Shown: positions 10,273-21,000 of the stretch, one piece after another
Numbering within the stretch: the stretch's first letter is position 1
Layout: each line of letters begins with the position of its first letter
Assembly (NCBI RefSeq): GCF_029867415.1
Contig: NW_026705728.1
Location: 124,001-188,000, forward strand
DNA from: Vicia villosa
Taxonomy: Eukaryota; Streptophyta; Magnoliopsida; Fabales; Fabaceae
Reading direction: 5' to 3'
DNA length: 64,000 nt
The notes under the pieces: model-generated
The model's database searches: none
What the model saw: the letters and a program-made list of their open reading frames with translations, nothing else
What the model was told of the DNA's origin: nothing
Program-made: the position numbers and the translations under genes

Positions 10273-10930
10273 TGTTAGAACAAGATTTATTCTGATCAAT
10301 GTGGTACTATAATCCATTGCAATTTCCCTTTCAGGAAATATATAAAGAGTATGCACAAATCAGCGCTCAGAAGCTTTGTCTCAGAAGGTTCAGCATGCAA
10401 CATCAGAACATGGTCTGGCAAGACATCAGAAGATGGTCAAGGCAGAATCAGAACATGGGTCTATGGAAGCATCAGAAGAACTTGAGATCAGAAGCAGAAG
10501 CACTGAAGTTCTCATGGTATCACGCTCAGAAGCACTTCAAGGTCAGAAGACAAGAAGATGCTATGCACCAAGCTGTTTGACTCTGATGATATTCAAACGT
10601 TGTATACATAAACATCAGATCAGAAGAAAGTACAGGTGGCAGACTACGCTGACTGACAAAAGGAACGTTGGAAGCTATTAAAGGTAACGTCAGTAGACAC
10701 AGCGTGAACAAGGCTCGAGGTAGTTGACAAAAGCGTGAAACATTAAATGCAATGCTGTACGGAACACGCAAAGCATTAAATGCTCCCAACGGTCATTTTC
10801 TCAAGTGCCTATAAATATGAAGTTCTGATGAGAAGCAAGGTTGAAAATTCTGAAAGAACTAATTCAAAAAAACTTGCTGAAACGCTGTTCAAACTCAAAG
10901 CTCAGAAACTTCATCTTCATCAAAGCTCAC
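10273..10930 (+). repeat. SIRE-1 3' LTR, truncated by Ogre-A insertion
   Basis: First 658 bp of a copia LTR starting TGTTAGAACAAG, with a deletion of about 60 bp near the start relative to the 5' LTR. It ends in AAAGCTCAC at 10930; in the 5' LTR this sequence continues as TACATTGCTG. The break coincides with the Ogre LTR terminus TGTCGTGGGC, so this is an insertion point. CTCAC (10926-10930) is the candidate target duplication. Confidence 0.88.
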
Positions 10931-11609
10931 TGTCGTGGGCGAAAAATCGTTGTCCTTTTTTCGGGATGAAACACCTGATGCTTTCTTTGGGCTCGAGTGC
11001 TAAAAAAATGATTTTTCTTTTGTACCGACCAAACTTTTTATTATTTCCAAAGTAGGAAAAGGAAAAAAGCTGCAATAACCTAAAAGTGAGGGGAGAGATC
11101 TTGGGTAAGAGGGTTGGTTATACGAAGGGAAGGTATTAGCACCCAACGTATCTATAGTACTCAATAGGTTTCTTTGCTTTGTTTTTCATTCCATATTGTT
11201 GAGAGGTTCTTGTGAAATAGGTGGGACCTAAGGTGTTTGTTTGATTATGCTCGCAAAGATCATCGCGATCCTCTGCATACATATCCCTTAGAGGGAATCA
11301 GAGCATCTGTAGCTCGGGGTCTACGGGTGCTAAGGTTTGAGTGGTTTGAGAGAGAAGTTTTGCTCGCCAAGGAATAAGACCTTGTGCCTACGTATTCTCA
11401 AAGGGATGTTGAGAAAGTCAGAGCAATCGTAGTTCCCACTTATGCTAGTGGAAGCAAAGGATAAGAGACAAATGTCATCTAAATGTTCGATGTATCTAAT
11501 CTATATGATCACATACATCTGTTTGTTTTTTGTTTGAAAATCTTTTCATTATAAGCCCTGGGCCATGCCGCTTATGGTGCTTAGAATGATAAAGATGTTT
11601 TGTTGTTTA

Positions 11610-11780
11610 ACCAGCCTTGTGGCAAAAACTTTCAATGAAGTCAGCCTTGTGACAAAAAGTTTTGATTAATCAGCCAGCCTCGTGGCAAAAGTTTCAATGA
11701 AGTCAGTCTTGTGACAAAAACTTTGATTAATCAGCCAGTATGGTGGCAAAACGGTTTGATTGATTAGCCAGCCTTGTGGC
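11610..11780 (-). repeat. Hexaloop hairpin array in the Ogre-A LTR
   Basis: About six units spaced 29-33 bp. Each has a 4-bp stem around a 6-nt loop: GTCA/TGAC at 11640-11653 and 11702-11715, GCCA/TGGC at 11673-11686, 11734-11747 and 11767-11780, and a weaker CCA/TGG first unit. Loops on the plus strand are GCCTTG, GCCTCG, GTCTTG and GTATGG. Stem changes are compensatory (C-G against T-A). Ogre-B has seven units and Ogre-D eight. Confidence 0.7.
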
Positions 11781-13282
11781 AAAAAAGTTTGATTGATTGA
11801 TTGATTGATTGTTTGTGATGATATAGAAAAGATACTCCTATCATAGAGATGATAAATGTCTAATCTCCTAGGGTATTTGATTTGGATTTTGGGGATGCTT
11901 ATAAGAAGCCCGTGGGTCCTTGTACGAAGCCCAAGAGGAGGCTATCCGAGGGTCCTTGCATTGTAAGCCCAAGAGGAGGCTATGGGAGGGACAATCCAGG
12001 GTCCTTGCATTGTAAGCCCAAGAGGAGGCTATGGGAGGGTCACTCGTTTGTACAAAGCCCAAGGGGAGGCATGGTATAGTTGGTTTGAGCTCTTAGAGCG
12101 ATTTCACCGGGAAACCATACTCTATGTCCTAACCTAAACTAGTGGAGATTCTTTGCACGAAGCCCAATAGGAGGCTATGGGGAACCTAGTGTTGTACTAA
12201 GTTGAACAAGCACATATAACACAATCACAAATATGAACAAACATGAACAAGTATGAACAAACATGAACAAGTATGAACAATTATGAACAGTTGTATATAT
12301 GACAAAGTGTGTGTGTATAATGGAGTTTATGAAGGAAATATACTTGTAAGCATGATCCATTTGTATACACGGGGCCCGGGACTCATACTCGGGGAAAGAC
12401 CCACTTGAATTTATTCAAAGCTATGTAAACAGGTATTTGCGAAAGGGCTTGGGACTTATACCTACATGGAGGCCCATGGTATTTTTGGGAAGATTTAAAG
12501 AAAACCTTCATTTTTGGTTTGTTATTCAAAGTTAAATATAAACTGATCGAGATATGCACAAAAAAGGGCGTACAATGAAATACCTAATTTCATGTACGGG
12601 AATGGGTATGTACAAAAGGGGCTTGGGACTTATACCTACGTGGAGGCCCGCTGTTTTATTTACAAAACATGATTGATTGTTTATTTACAGACGCGTTGTT
12701 TGAAAAATTGTTTGAAAGTTTTTTTTGAAAGAGTTTTCTATATAAAGAAAAACTTGTATAAAAGGAAAAAAGGAGTGGGTCTTATACTCTCTAATATTCG
12801 AGAGGCCCCACATCGTTTTGAAAATCAATTGATCAATTAAAAAGATTTAATCAATAGTTTCAAAAAGAAATGGTTTATCGTTTTTGAAAAGAAACGCAAT
12901 CGCTTGTTTTAAAATGATTTGAATTTTGAAAGGAGTCAAATTAATCAAGATAAACAAAAAGATTATCTTCAATTAACACTTAGATGATTAGGGTTTGCTC
13001 CAAAAATAATTACAAGTGATTAAGTTTGAAAATCAAATGAAAAATAATATTTTAAAAGTATTAAAAATACTTAAAAACAAGTCATTTTAATCTTATTTTA
13101 AAAATGTATCAAATAAATATTTTTTGATGATTTTTTTTATATTCTTAAAATATATATGTTAAACAAGAAGTGTGTAAAAAATGAATGAAAAATGAATTAA
13201 TTTGATGTATTAAATAATTAAATGAAGTTGTAAAAGAAAATGAAAGAAAAATGGTTGTAAAAAATATGTTTTGGCCCCTAGA

Positions 13283-13340
13283 GGTGTTGAACTCGTGACC
13301 TGAAGGTTACCACTCAAAAACAATACCAACTGGACCACGC
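13283..13340 (-). other. tRNA-like (pol III box-like) segment in the Ogre-A LTR
   Basis: On the minus strand a degenerate A-box-like stretch (complement of 13326-13340) precedes a B-box-like GAGTTCAACACC (complement of 13283-13294). The same place in Ogre-B (25815-25868) and Ogre-D (51143-51198) is closer to the tRNA consensus. It is not a functional tRNA gene. It may be a captured tRNA/SINE fragment. Confidence 0.4.
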
Positions 13341-14292
13341 ACGTGGTCTGATTAACAAAGGCAAAGATTTGGTTATATTTCAAACTTAATTTTTGAATTT
13401 CCTTCGCAAAAAATGGCGCCAAGAACACCATCCCCATTTGAATTTGAAAATCTCTGAAACTGAACCAAATTGATCAAGTGAAGGGTCTATCTCACTCGTT
13501 TTTTCACAAGGAACATGATGGTGACCTTTAATTTCATTTATTTTTACCCTAAGATCATTGATTTTCTGATGAACACGAAGAACCCTAATTTATGAGTTTC
13601 AATCTGAAATCGTGTATGTGCAAGTTATGATGCAATTGATTGAGGGTTAATGATCCTCATAGGTGCAGAAACAAGATGGTATGCTCACATTTCATTTATG
13701 ATGCGTGCAAATATGAGTTTGAAGTTCAAGTGACTTACCTTCAAAAACGGCCAAACTGGAAATCGAATTCTGCAAATGAGGGCTCCCAGATGTTGTTTCT
13801 TGATCTGAACACCTTCAATGAACCTTATGAAACATGTTTGAATGCTTGGAACTGTTTGGGTTCACCTGTGTAAAGCTATGGAACCCGATCTGCAGTATGG
13901 CTCAAGTGAGAATCATGCTATGTGATTTTGGAGTTACAGGTCATGGATGATGGTTGGAACAGCTCATATATGGTATATAGGATGTGTTTGGATGATTAGC
14001 TTAGGCAGAAATGAGCTCGGGTGAGATTTGGCATGATAAGGCTCAATATGTGTTCATATGGAAGTGAGGTAGTGATTTTGAGTTCTTGGTGTTTTTGGGG
14101 TGTATGGATGGATCAAACAACTTCCAAATGATGTTTGTGAGTTGTGGGAAGCATCATTTTGCTCAGAACTTCAAAGGTTTAGAGGTTGAGCATTTTACCT
14201 CTTTGAAACTTAAGAAACTTGCAATTCAAGAAAGAAAGAGAAAACCTATCTTTTGTGAGGTTTTGGTGTGATTTTGAATGAGGTAAGGACCT

Positions 14293-14301
14293 CTATTTAT
14301 A
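14293..14301 (-). promoter_or_regulatory. Putative TATA box of the Ogre-A LTR
   Basis: Minus strand TATAAATAG. The identical motif is at 26824-26832 (minus, Ogre-B) and 50183-50191 (plus, Ogre-D), followed in each by a similar transcribed-looking segment. Conservation and the plant-consensus form support a pol II promoter in the LTR. Confidence 0.6.
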
Positions 14302-15885
14302 GGCCAAGAGTTCTGAACTCAGAACTTTGCAAGTTGCCCAAAGAATGGTGATTTGGCATTTGGAGATAGAAAGGAATCTTGCCATTTAATGCAAAATGGT
14401 TAAAGTGACTTAACCATGGTTATTTCTCTAAGCTTCTTATCTCCTTCCTATCTGATCCCAAACCAGAAAATATCTTCTAATTATTGCATTGGTGTGTCAT
14501 CAGTTGCATTATTTGGTAAGATAGTTCATAACTTTGGCAAAATGACTTGAAATTTCAAGTGAAATGGTTACTAATGGCAAAATTCAAAGCCATAGCTACA
14601 CTCCATATTTTTTCATGCTCTTAGACATTTTGGAAAGCTCATATTACACACTTCAAAACCTTAGTTGAAAGTTTCTTCAAGATCTTTAAGGAAGTGGGTG
14701 AAAAAGATCCATGAACTTTGAGAAAAATGAAGTTTCAAGTGAAATTTTCCAAAGATGCCAACTTTGAAGCTCCATATCTCTTAAATGGTTGATCTTATGG
14801 AAAAAATTTATATGTGTCAAAGTTGTTTATTGGATCAAAATCTACAACTTTCATGTTGGAAGTTTTTTTCAGTTTGTAGGTGAAATTTTGAGAAATTCCC
14901 TTCCAATGTTTGGAAAAAACCATGAAAAACACTTAGAAAAATTTTCTAAGTATGAAAGTCAAACTTTTGACTTTTTGATTCTTGATTGATTTTCTTGATT
15001 TTTCTTGATCAAATGACTTCATATATCATATATTGATGATTCAAAACTTCAAAAGTCATGGTTGACCAAAATTCCCCAAAGGTCAATGGTGATCTTGTAC
15101 AGTTGACTTTTTCAGACGAATCGCGTTTCTGGAGATTTCAAATAAAACAGGCTATCCTCACCAAATGAATAGTATGAATGGATCACATTGAAGCATTAGA
15201 GGATATTGGGCCATGGTTTGAGTTGTGGCACCATGTCCTGATTAAAAAGTCAGTTGTTCAGTGAATTAGGTCAAAAACCCTAATTGTCGACCAGATGAAA
15301 TTGATGACTGTGGATCTTGAATTGAGATACAATTTCCATTGTATATTGTCATAGGGATTATTTGAGGATGATTGAAACCTTTGATTGACTCCCTGGGGAT
15401 TTTTAGGGTTTCCCAAATGTGATCCCTGATTTCAGTCCCTGATAGTTCAAAACCCTAATCTGAGGATTTGAAATTTCACTGTTGATCAATCTTTGTGTAG
15501 GAGATGTTCTGAGCCAATGGATTAGGTCAAAATGATGCACTTGGGGTCTTGAGGTCATGTCCCAAGTCATTAGGTCAAATTCTGAGCAAAAGTCAAGATT
15601 ATGCTGTCTTCAGTCAAAACCCTAATTTGGTTGATTCAAAGTCTTTGAGCTTGTTGAAATGAATCTCTGAGGACCAAATGTTGATTGTTGATGAAGATAG
15701 TTCTTTTGAGATGAAGGGAGATCAAAACCCTAATTGATTGTTACTTGTACTGATGAGTGATTTCCTGATCAAATCCTGCTGAGTCACAAGTAACAAACAC
15801 AAGCTATGCAGTTTGTTAGAGATGCAAATGATGCATATGCAAATGATATGAGGTGGTATCTTAGGTCAAAAATTGGGGTATGACA

Positions 15886-18032
15886 GATGCCCCTATTTAA
15901 GTTTCTTCAACCTGAGACATGAAGATTGAAAATCTTCATTTTGATAGGGTGGAAGAGACTTAAATATCAGAAGACGCAAATTTTGGACCTAAGATACCAA
16001 AATTGCGAATGATGCAAGGATATCTTTACCGAGGGATATCAAAAACTGACTCCGCTGGGGAAAAGAGATTGGGAAGGATGTCTCAATCCGTTTTAGGAAG
16101 AGAATCCGTTTTGTCTTTTCGGGGAAGCAAGTGTATGCTTCACCGGGGAATGATAGCTTTGTAAGAAAAGCTTACTAATCGACATTATCGACTATCAACA
16201 CAGGGATAGACTTGTTAATAATGCGAAGGTGAAGGGTATGAAACTGTGTTACCGACTACCAGCATGGTGATAGACTTGACAAGGTAAAAAGAGTTTCAAA
16301 GGTTCGGTTAATATTACCGACTATCAGCATGGTGATAGACATTTTAATAATATAACTAGAACAAAAAGATTACCGACTACCAGCCTCGTGATAGCGATTC
16401 TGAAGACATGATCAATTATCAGCCGAGTGATAAAATGATCTTGGAGACTTTGCTAGGAAAATTACCGGTTATTCAGCCTTGTGAACAGTAATAAGGCCCT
16501 GATTGTCAAATGGTCTTCATGATTGATTTCCTAGAGAGGAAAATCTTTTGAAAGAGACATAAGCTGCTCGGATGATGAGGCTATTGCTTATGGTTCTACT
16601 TTTCACGACTCTGTTTGAGGAATCGGAATTTGAATTTCTGGTAAAGACCTGGTTCTATCCAAGAATGAATTGGAAAGAGACAGTCAAACAAGACTTTGTA
16701 CCCATGAGGAATGAACTCAACTGGGGATTTTCTCCTTTGTTTTGAGAGGAGAAACTGAAGCAACCTTCTTCCACGAGGAATGATCTCAGTGGGGAACTGG
16801 AGAAAGAATGTGTTCTTTTCTGCTTATGGGTGACAACCTACTTGGAGAGATGACACGCCCATACTTGTTCTTTTCTTTTCTTTTCTTTTCCCCTTTTTTT
16901 TCTTCTTCTTTTTTTTTCTTCTTTTTTTTGTTTTTTTTTTAGGATAGATATATCCCGAACAAGTGATTTTGAAGCAAACATTGAGAAATGCAAGAATGCA
17001 TAAATGATGCAAATGTGTATGAATGATAAATGTCATGAATGTAGCATGCATGTTGACGATACTGACAGACAAAAGAGTATATACTGGAGAGGGACCGACG
17101 TCGCAATACAACCAGATACTTGGCAAATGTTCTTCAACACGGTGTAAATAACACGGGTGATGAATGGTGTTGCGTGCTTTAAACTTCTCTGGGGAATATA
17201 AGCATCTTTACTGATATGGAAAAGCTTCTTCACTGGAGATGAAAAATCTTCGTCACTAGGGATAAAAGACCTTCTTCACTGGGGATAGAAGAGCTTCTTC
17301 ACTGGGGATAGAAGAGCTTCTTTACCTCGAGGGGTAATTGCTTCAAGAATTCTTTTCTGGGACCAGAATACCGTTGTCTCAACAATTTTTCAGGGAGAAC
17401 CCTTTTGTTCATCCTACGGAGATAGCTGTTGATGTTCCTTCTGTTGTTCACAGCTCAAAGGAAAGTTTCGTTTTTATTTTGAAAAAGTGAAGTAAATTCA
17501 TTTAAAACTTTTTTTCTTTTTTTTTTTTCAAAAGTGAATAACACAATTAAAGCGTCATTTTGCAAGCTAAAAGAAATTAGAATTGCAAACAAATGGGCAC
17601 AAGGCTCAAATTTATTTAATAGGATGGTAATTAGCTAAAGGCGTGATTCCATGGAGTATTTACAAAAGTTAGAAATGGTAATTATGCGGAAAAGGCTACA
17701 TTGAAAGCAATAACCACTATTCCCCAACAACTTTGAGTTCCAACTATGCTTGTTGCTTCAGATTGGCGATGATTTGATCGTAGATCCTTTGATGGAAAAG
17801 ACGATTCAGGTGACGAAGTATGGACTGATGCAGTTACTTTGTCATAAATCCTTAATTTTTGCCTAGATTGCCCTTTCAGGTTTTCAATCTACCAGGATGA
17901 ATTCTTTTCTGTTTATTGTCTCTAATTTTTGCCTGGACCGCCCTTTCAGGTTTTCAGTCCACCGAGACGCTCATTTTTGCCTAAGTCGCCCTTTGCGGGT
18001 TTTCAACTTACCGAGCTGTTCTTTTGTATTTT
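15886..18032 (-). other. Ogre-A 3' untranslated region
   Basis: Non-coding between the pol stop and the 3' LTR. The polypurine tract (minus strand AAATAGGGGCATC, 15886-15898) adjoins the LTR. Within it: hairpins with 6-nt loops at about 16191-16490 (for example CTATCA/TGATAG at 16321-16338 and TTATCA/TGATAA near 16416), a long polypyrimidine run on the plus strand at 16867-16941, about seven units of a 23-24 bp 'CTTCTTCACTGGGGATAGAAGAG' type repeat at about 17185-17340, and three bulged hairpins at 17864-18010. Ogre-family 3' UTRs are known to be hypervariable and repeat-rich. Confidence 0.8.
17864..18010 (-). repeat. Three covarying bulged hairpins after the Ogre-A pol stop
   Basis: In element sense each unit is a 7-bp stem, a 5' AAAA bulge, an inner CCY/GGG stem and a short A-rich loop. 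Units: 17864-17891 (outer stem TAGATTG/CAATCTA), 17934-17961 (TGGACTG/CGGTCCA), 17982-18010 (TAAGTTG/CGACTTA). The stems differ while AAAACC...AAAGGG stays constant. The same three occur in Ogre-B (30118-30264), and two start in Ogre-D (63927 onward). Confidence 0.75.
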
Positions 18033-21000
18033 TTAGACAAAGTATTTCTTGACTGCATCAGCATTCACAGGATACGGGAGTTCATCACCATCCATGGTTG
18101 TAAGAATCATGGCGCCGCCAGAAAATGTTCTTTTGACAACATACGGGTCTTCGTAATTAGGAGACCATTTGCCCCTAGAATCTGGTTGAAAAGACAAGAT
18201 CTTTTTAAGCACGAGGTCGCCTTCTTGAAATTCACGAGGTCGAACCTTTTTGTTGAAAGCTTGTTTCATCCTTGCTTGGTATAACTGTCCATGGCATAGA
18301 GCAGTCATACGTTTTTCTTCGATTAATAGTTCAACTGATCGTATCTGTTTTTACACCATTCACCCTCTGGTAACTTATTCTCCATGAGGACTCTCATTGA
18401 TGGGATTTCAACTTCTACGGGGAGCACAGCTTCCATGCCGTATACTAGAGAAAAGGGAGTTGCCCCTGTTGAAGTACGCACTGAAGTACGGTACCCATGT
18501 AAAGCAAATGGCAACATTTCATGCCAGTCTTTGTAAGTGACGACCATTTTCTGGACGATCTTCTTAATGTTCTTGTTGGCAGCTTCAACGGCGCCGTTCA
18601 TTTTTGGTCTGTAAGGAGAAGAGTTATGATGCTCAATCTTGAATTCCTCACACAATTCTTTCATCATTTTGTTATTCAAGTTTGAACCATTGTCAGTAAT
18701 GATCTTGCTGGGAACACCATATCGGCAAATGATGTTGTTCTTGATGAACCTCACAACCACTTGTCTTGTGACATTGGCGTAAGATGCTGCTTCGACCCAT
18801 TTGGTGAAGTAATCAATAGCCACTAAGATGAAACGATGACCGTTTGAAGCTTTTGGTTCGATCATCCCAATCATGTCGATACCCCACATGGAAAAAGGCC
18901 ACGGAGATGAGAGAATGTTGAGTAGAGTCGGTGGCACATGGATCTTATCTGCGTAGATCTGGCACTTGTGACATCTCTTCACGTGTTTATAACAATCAGA
19001 TTCCATTGTCAACCAATAGTATCCTGCTCTTAAGATCTTCTTGGACATTGCATGCCCATTTGAATGAGTTCCAAAGGACCCTTCATTCACTTCATGCATC
19101 AACATGTCTGCTTCGTGTCTATCCACGCATCTGAGCAAAACCATGTCGAAGTTTCTTTTGTATAGCACATCTCCGTTCAAGAAGAAACTGCCAGAAAGCC
19201 TCCTTAGAGTTTTCTTATCTTTGTTTGATGCCCCAAGTGGGTACTCTTGAGTTTGAAGGAAGCGTTTGATGTCGTGGAACCACGGTTTATCATCAATGAC
19301 TGCTTCAGTTGCAAACACATAGGCGGGCCTTTCAAGGCGCGTAATTCTGACTGTAGGCATATCATTCCAATGATTGACTTTGAACATGGAAGATAAAGTA
19401 GCCAAGGCATCTGCCATTCGATTCTGATCTCGAGGTATATGATGCAATTCAACCTTGTAGAAGAAAGTCAACAGACGTGTTGCATAATCTCTGTAAGGAA
19501 TCAAGCCAGGGTGGTAAGTTTCCCACTTGTCTTTGATTTGGTTGATCACGAGGGCTGAATCTCCATATATGTCGAGGATCTTGATCCTGAAGTCAATGGC
19601 TTCTTCGAGACCCATGATACAAGCTTCATATTCTGCGATGTTGTTGGTACAATCAAACAGCAATCTGGCAGAGAATGGGATATGAGTACCCTTGGGAGTG
19701 ATGATGATTGCCCCAATTCCATTGCCAAAAGCGTTTACTGCTCCATCAAAAATTAGGCCCCATCTGGATCCAGGTTCAGGACCTTCTTCAGGTAATGGTT
19801 CGTCACAATCTTTCATCTTCAAGTATAAGACATCTTCATCAGGAAAGTCCAACTTGAGAGATTGATATTCATTAATTGGTTGATGCGCCAAATGATCGGC
19901 GAGAATGCTTCCTTTGACCGCTTTTTGAGCACGGTACTCAATGTCATACTCAGATAACAACATTTTCCATCGGGCAATCCTTCCTGTTAATGCAGGCTTT
20001 TCAAAGACATACTTGATTGGATCCATCTTGGAGATTAACCAAGTAGGATTGTTGATCATGTATTGGCGGAGACGTTTTGAAGCCCAAGCCAAAGCACAAC
20101 ATGTTTTTTCGAGCATGGAGTAACGAGACTCACAGTCTGTGAATTTCTTACTCAAGTAATAGATGGCATGCTCCTTCTTACCGGTTTCATCTTGCTGTCC
20201 AAGCATACAACCCATGGATTCTTCCAACATGGTAAGGTACATGATTAGTGGTCTTCCTTCAACTGGAGGAATCAATATTGGTGGTTCTAACAGGTAATCC
20301 TTGATACTGTCAAACGCTTTCTGGCAATCTTCAGTCCATACAACCCCTTGATCTTTGCGGAGAAGCTTGAAAATTGGCCCACATGTAGCAGTCATTTGAG
20401 AGATGAATCTAGAGATAAAGTTCAAACGTCCGAGAAATCCTCTTACTTGCTTTTCAGTTTTTGGTGCAGGCATCTCTTGAATAGCTCTGACTTTGTCGGG
20501 ATCTACTTCAATACCTCTTTGGCTGACAATGAAACCCAAGAGTTTTCCAGATCTAACCCCAAAAGTACATTTGTTAGGATTTAAGCGAAGCTGATATTTC
20601 CTTAGTCGTTGAAACAACTTCAGAAGGTATTCAATATGTTCTTCTTCTGTGCTGGACTTGGCTATCATGTCGTCCACATAAACTTCAATTTCTTTATGCA
20701 TCATGTCATGGAAGAGAGTAGTCATTGCCCTTTGGTAAGTTGCGCCTGCATTCTTTAATCCAAATGGCATCACTTTGTAGCAAAAGGTACCCCATGGGGT
20801 GATGAAAGACGTCTTCTCCATGTCTTCAGAAGCCATCTTGATCTGATTATAACCGGAGAACCCGTCCATGAAGGAAAAGACGTTGAACTTAGCGGTATTA
20901 TCAACCAGCATGTCGATATGTGGTAATGGAAAGTCATCTTTGGGACTGGCTTTTTTCAAGTCACGGTAGTCAACACACATTCTGACTTTGCCATCTTTCT

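Larger units (their letters stand above)
1509..10930 (+). mobile_element. SIRE-1: SIRE/Maximus-type Ty1/copia retrotransposon, right end cut by Ogre-A
   Basis: In order: 5' LTR, tRNA-Met type PBS, gag, pol with integrase before reverse transcriptase (the copia order), a spacer, an env-like ORF, tandem repeats, polypurine tract, and the first 658 bp of a 3' LTR. The 3' LTR stops at 10930 exactly where the terminus of an Ogre LTR begins. The element cannot make a working protease (see pol), so it is non-autonomous. Assignment rests on LTR ends, domain order, the extra 3' ORF and length. Confidence 0.92.
10931..15885 (-). repeat. Ogre-A 3' LTR (4,955 bp)
   Basis: Plus-strand ends are TGTCGTGGGC...GGGGTATGACA, so in element sense it runs TGTCATACCCC...GACA. 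It is collinear with the LTRs at 23447-28248 (B) and 48609-53788 (D). It contains a promoter-like TATAAATAG (minus strand, 14293-14301), a hairpin array (11610-11780), AAGCCC-AAGAGGAGGCTAT repeats (about 11920-12180), a tRNA-like segment (13283-13340) and five telo-box motifs. No credible protein is encoded; short frames such as that at about 11868-12079 are translations of the repeats. Confidence 0.92.

Noticed and set aside
11610..11780. CRISPR-like array of regularly spaced short repeats
   Set aside because: The spacers are repeats too, the units lie inside plant retrotransposon LTRs, and no cas-type gene is present.
11868..12079. Open frames on both strands (also 24417-24628 and 52570-52781) conserved in three places
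   Set aside because: They are translations of the AAGCCC-AAGAGGAGGCTAT repeats inside Ogre LTRs; conservation follows from LTR identity and neither frame has protein-like features.
13640..13873. ORF in the Ogre-A LTR resembling one at 50595-50807 on the other strand
   Set aside because: Both are the same LTR segment in opposite element orientation; the frames are broken differently in Ogre-B.
15270..15740. Interstitial telomere array
   Set aside because: AAACCCTAA occurs as isolated single units, not in tandem, so it is motif clustering and not telomeric sequence.
16824..17126. Lys-rich ORF on the minus strand (and its Ogre-B equivalent near 28973-29561)
   Set aside because: The Lys run is the translated polypurine stretch of the Ogre 3' UTR; the frame is not kept between the two copies.
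18033..18308. Separate small gene downstream of Ogre-A pol
   Set aside because: It is the frameshifted C-terminal end of integrase; Ogre-B and Ogre-D encode it in frame with pol.
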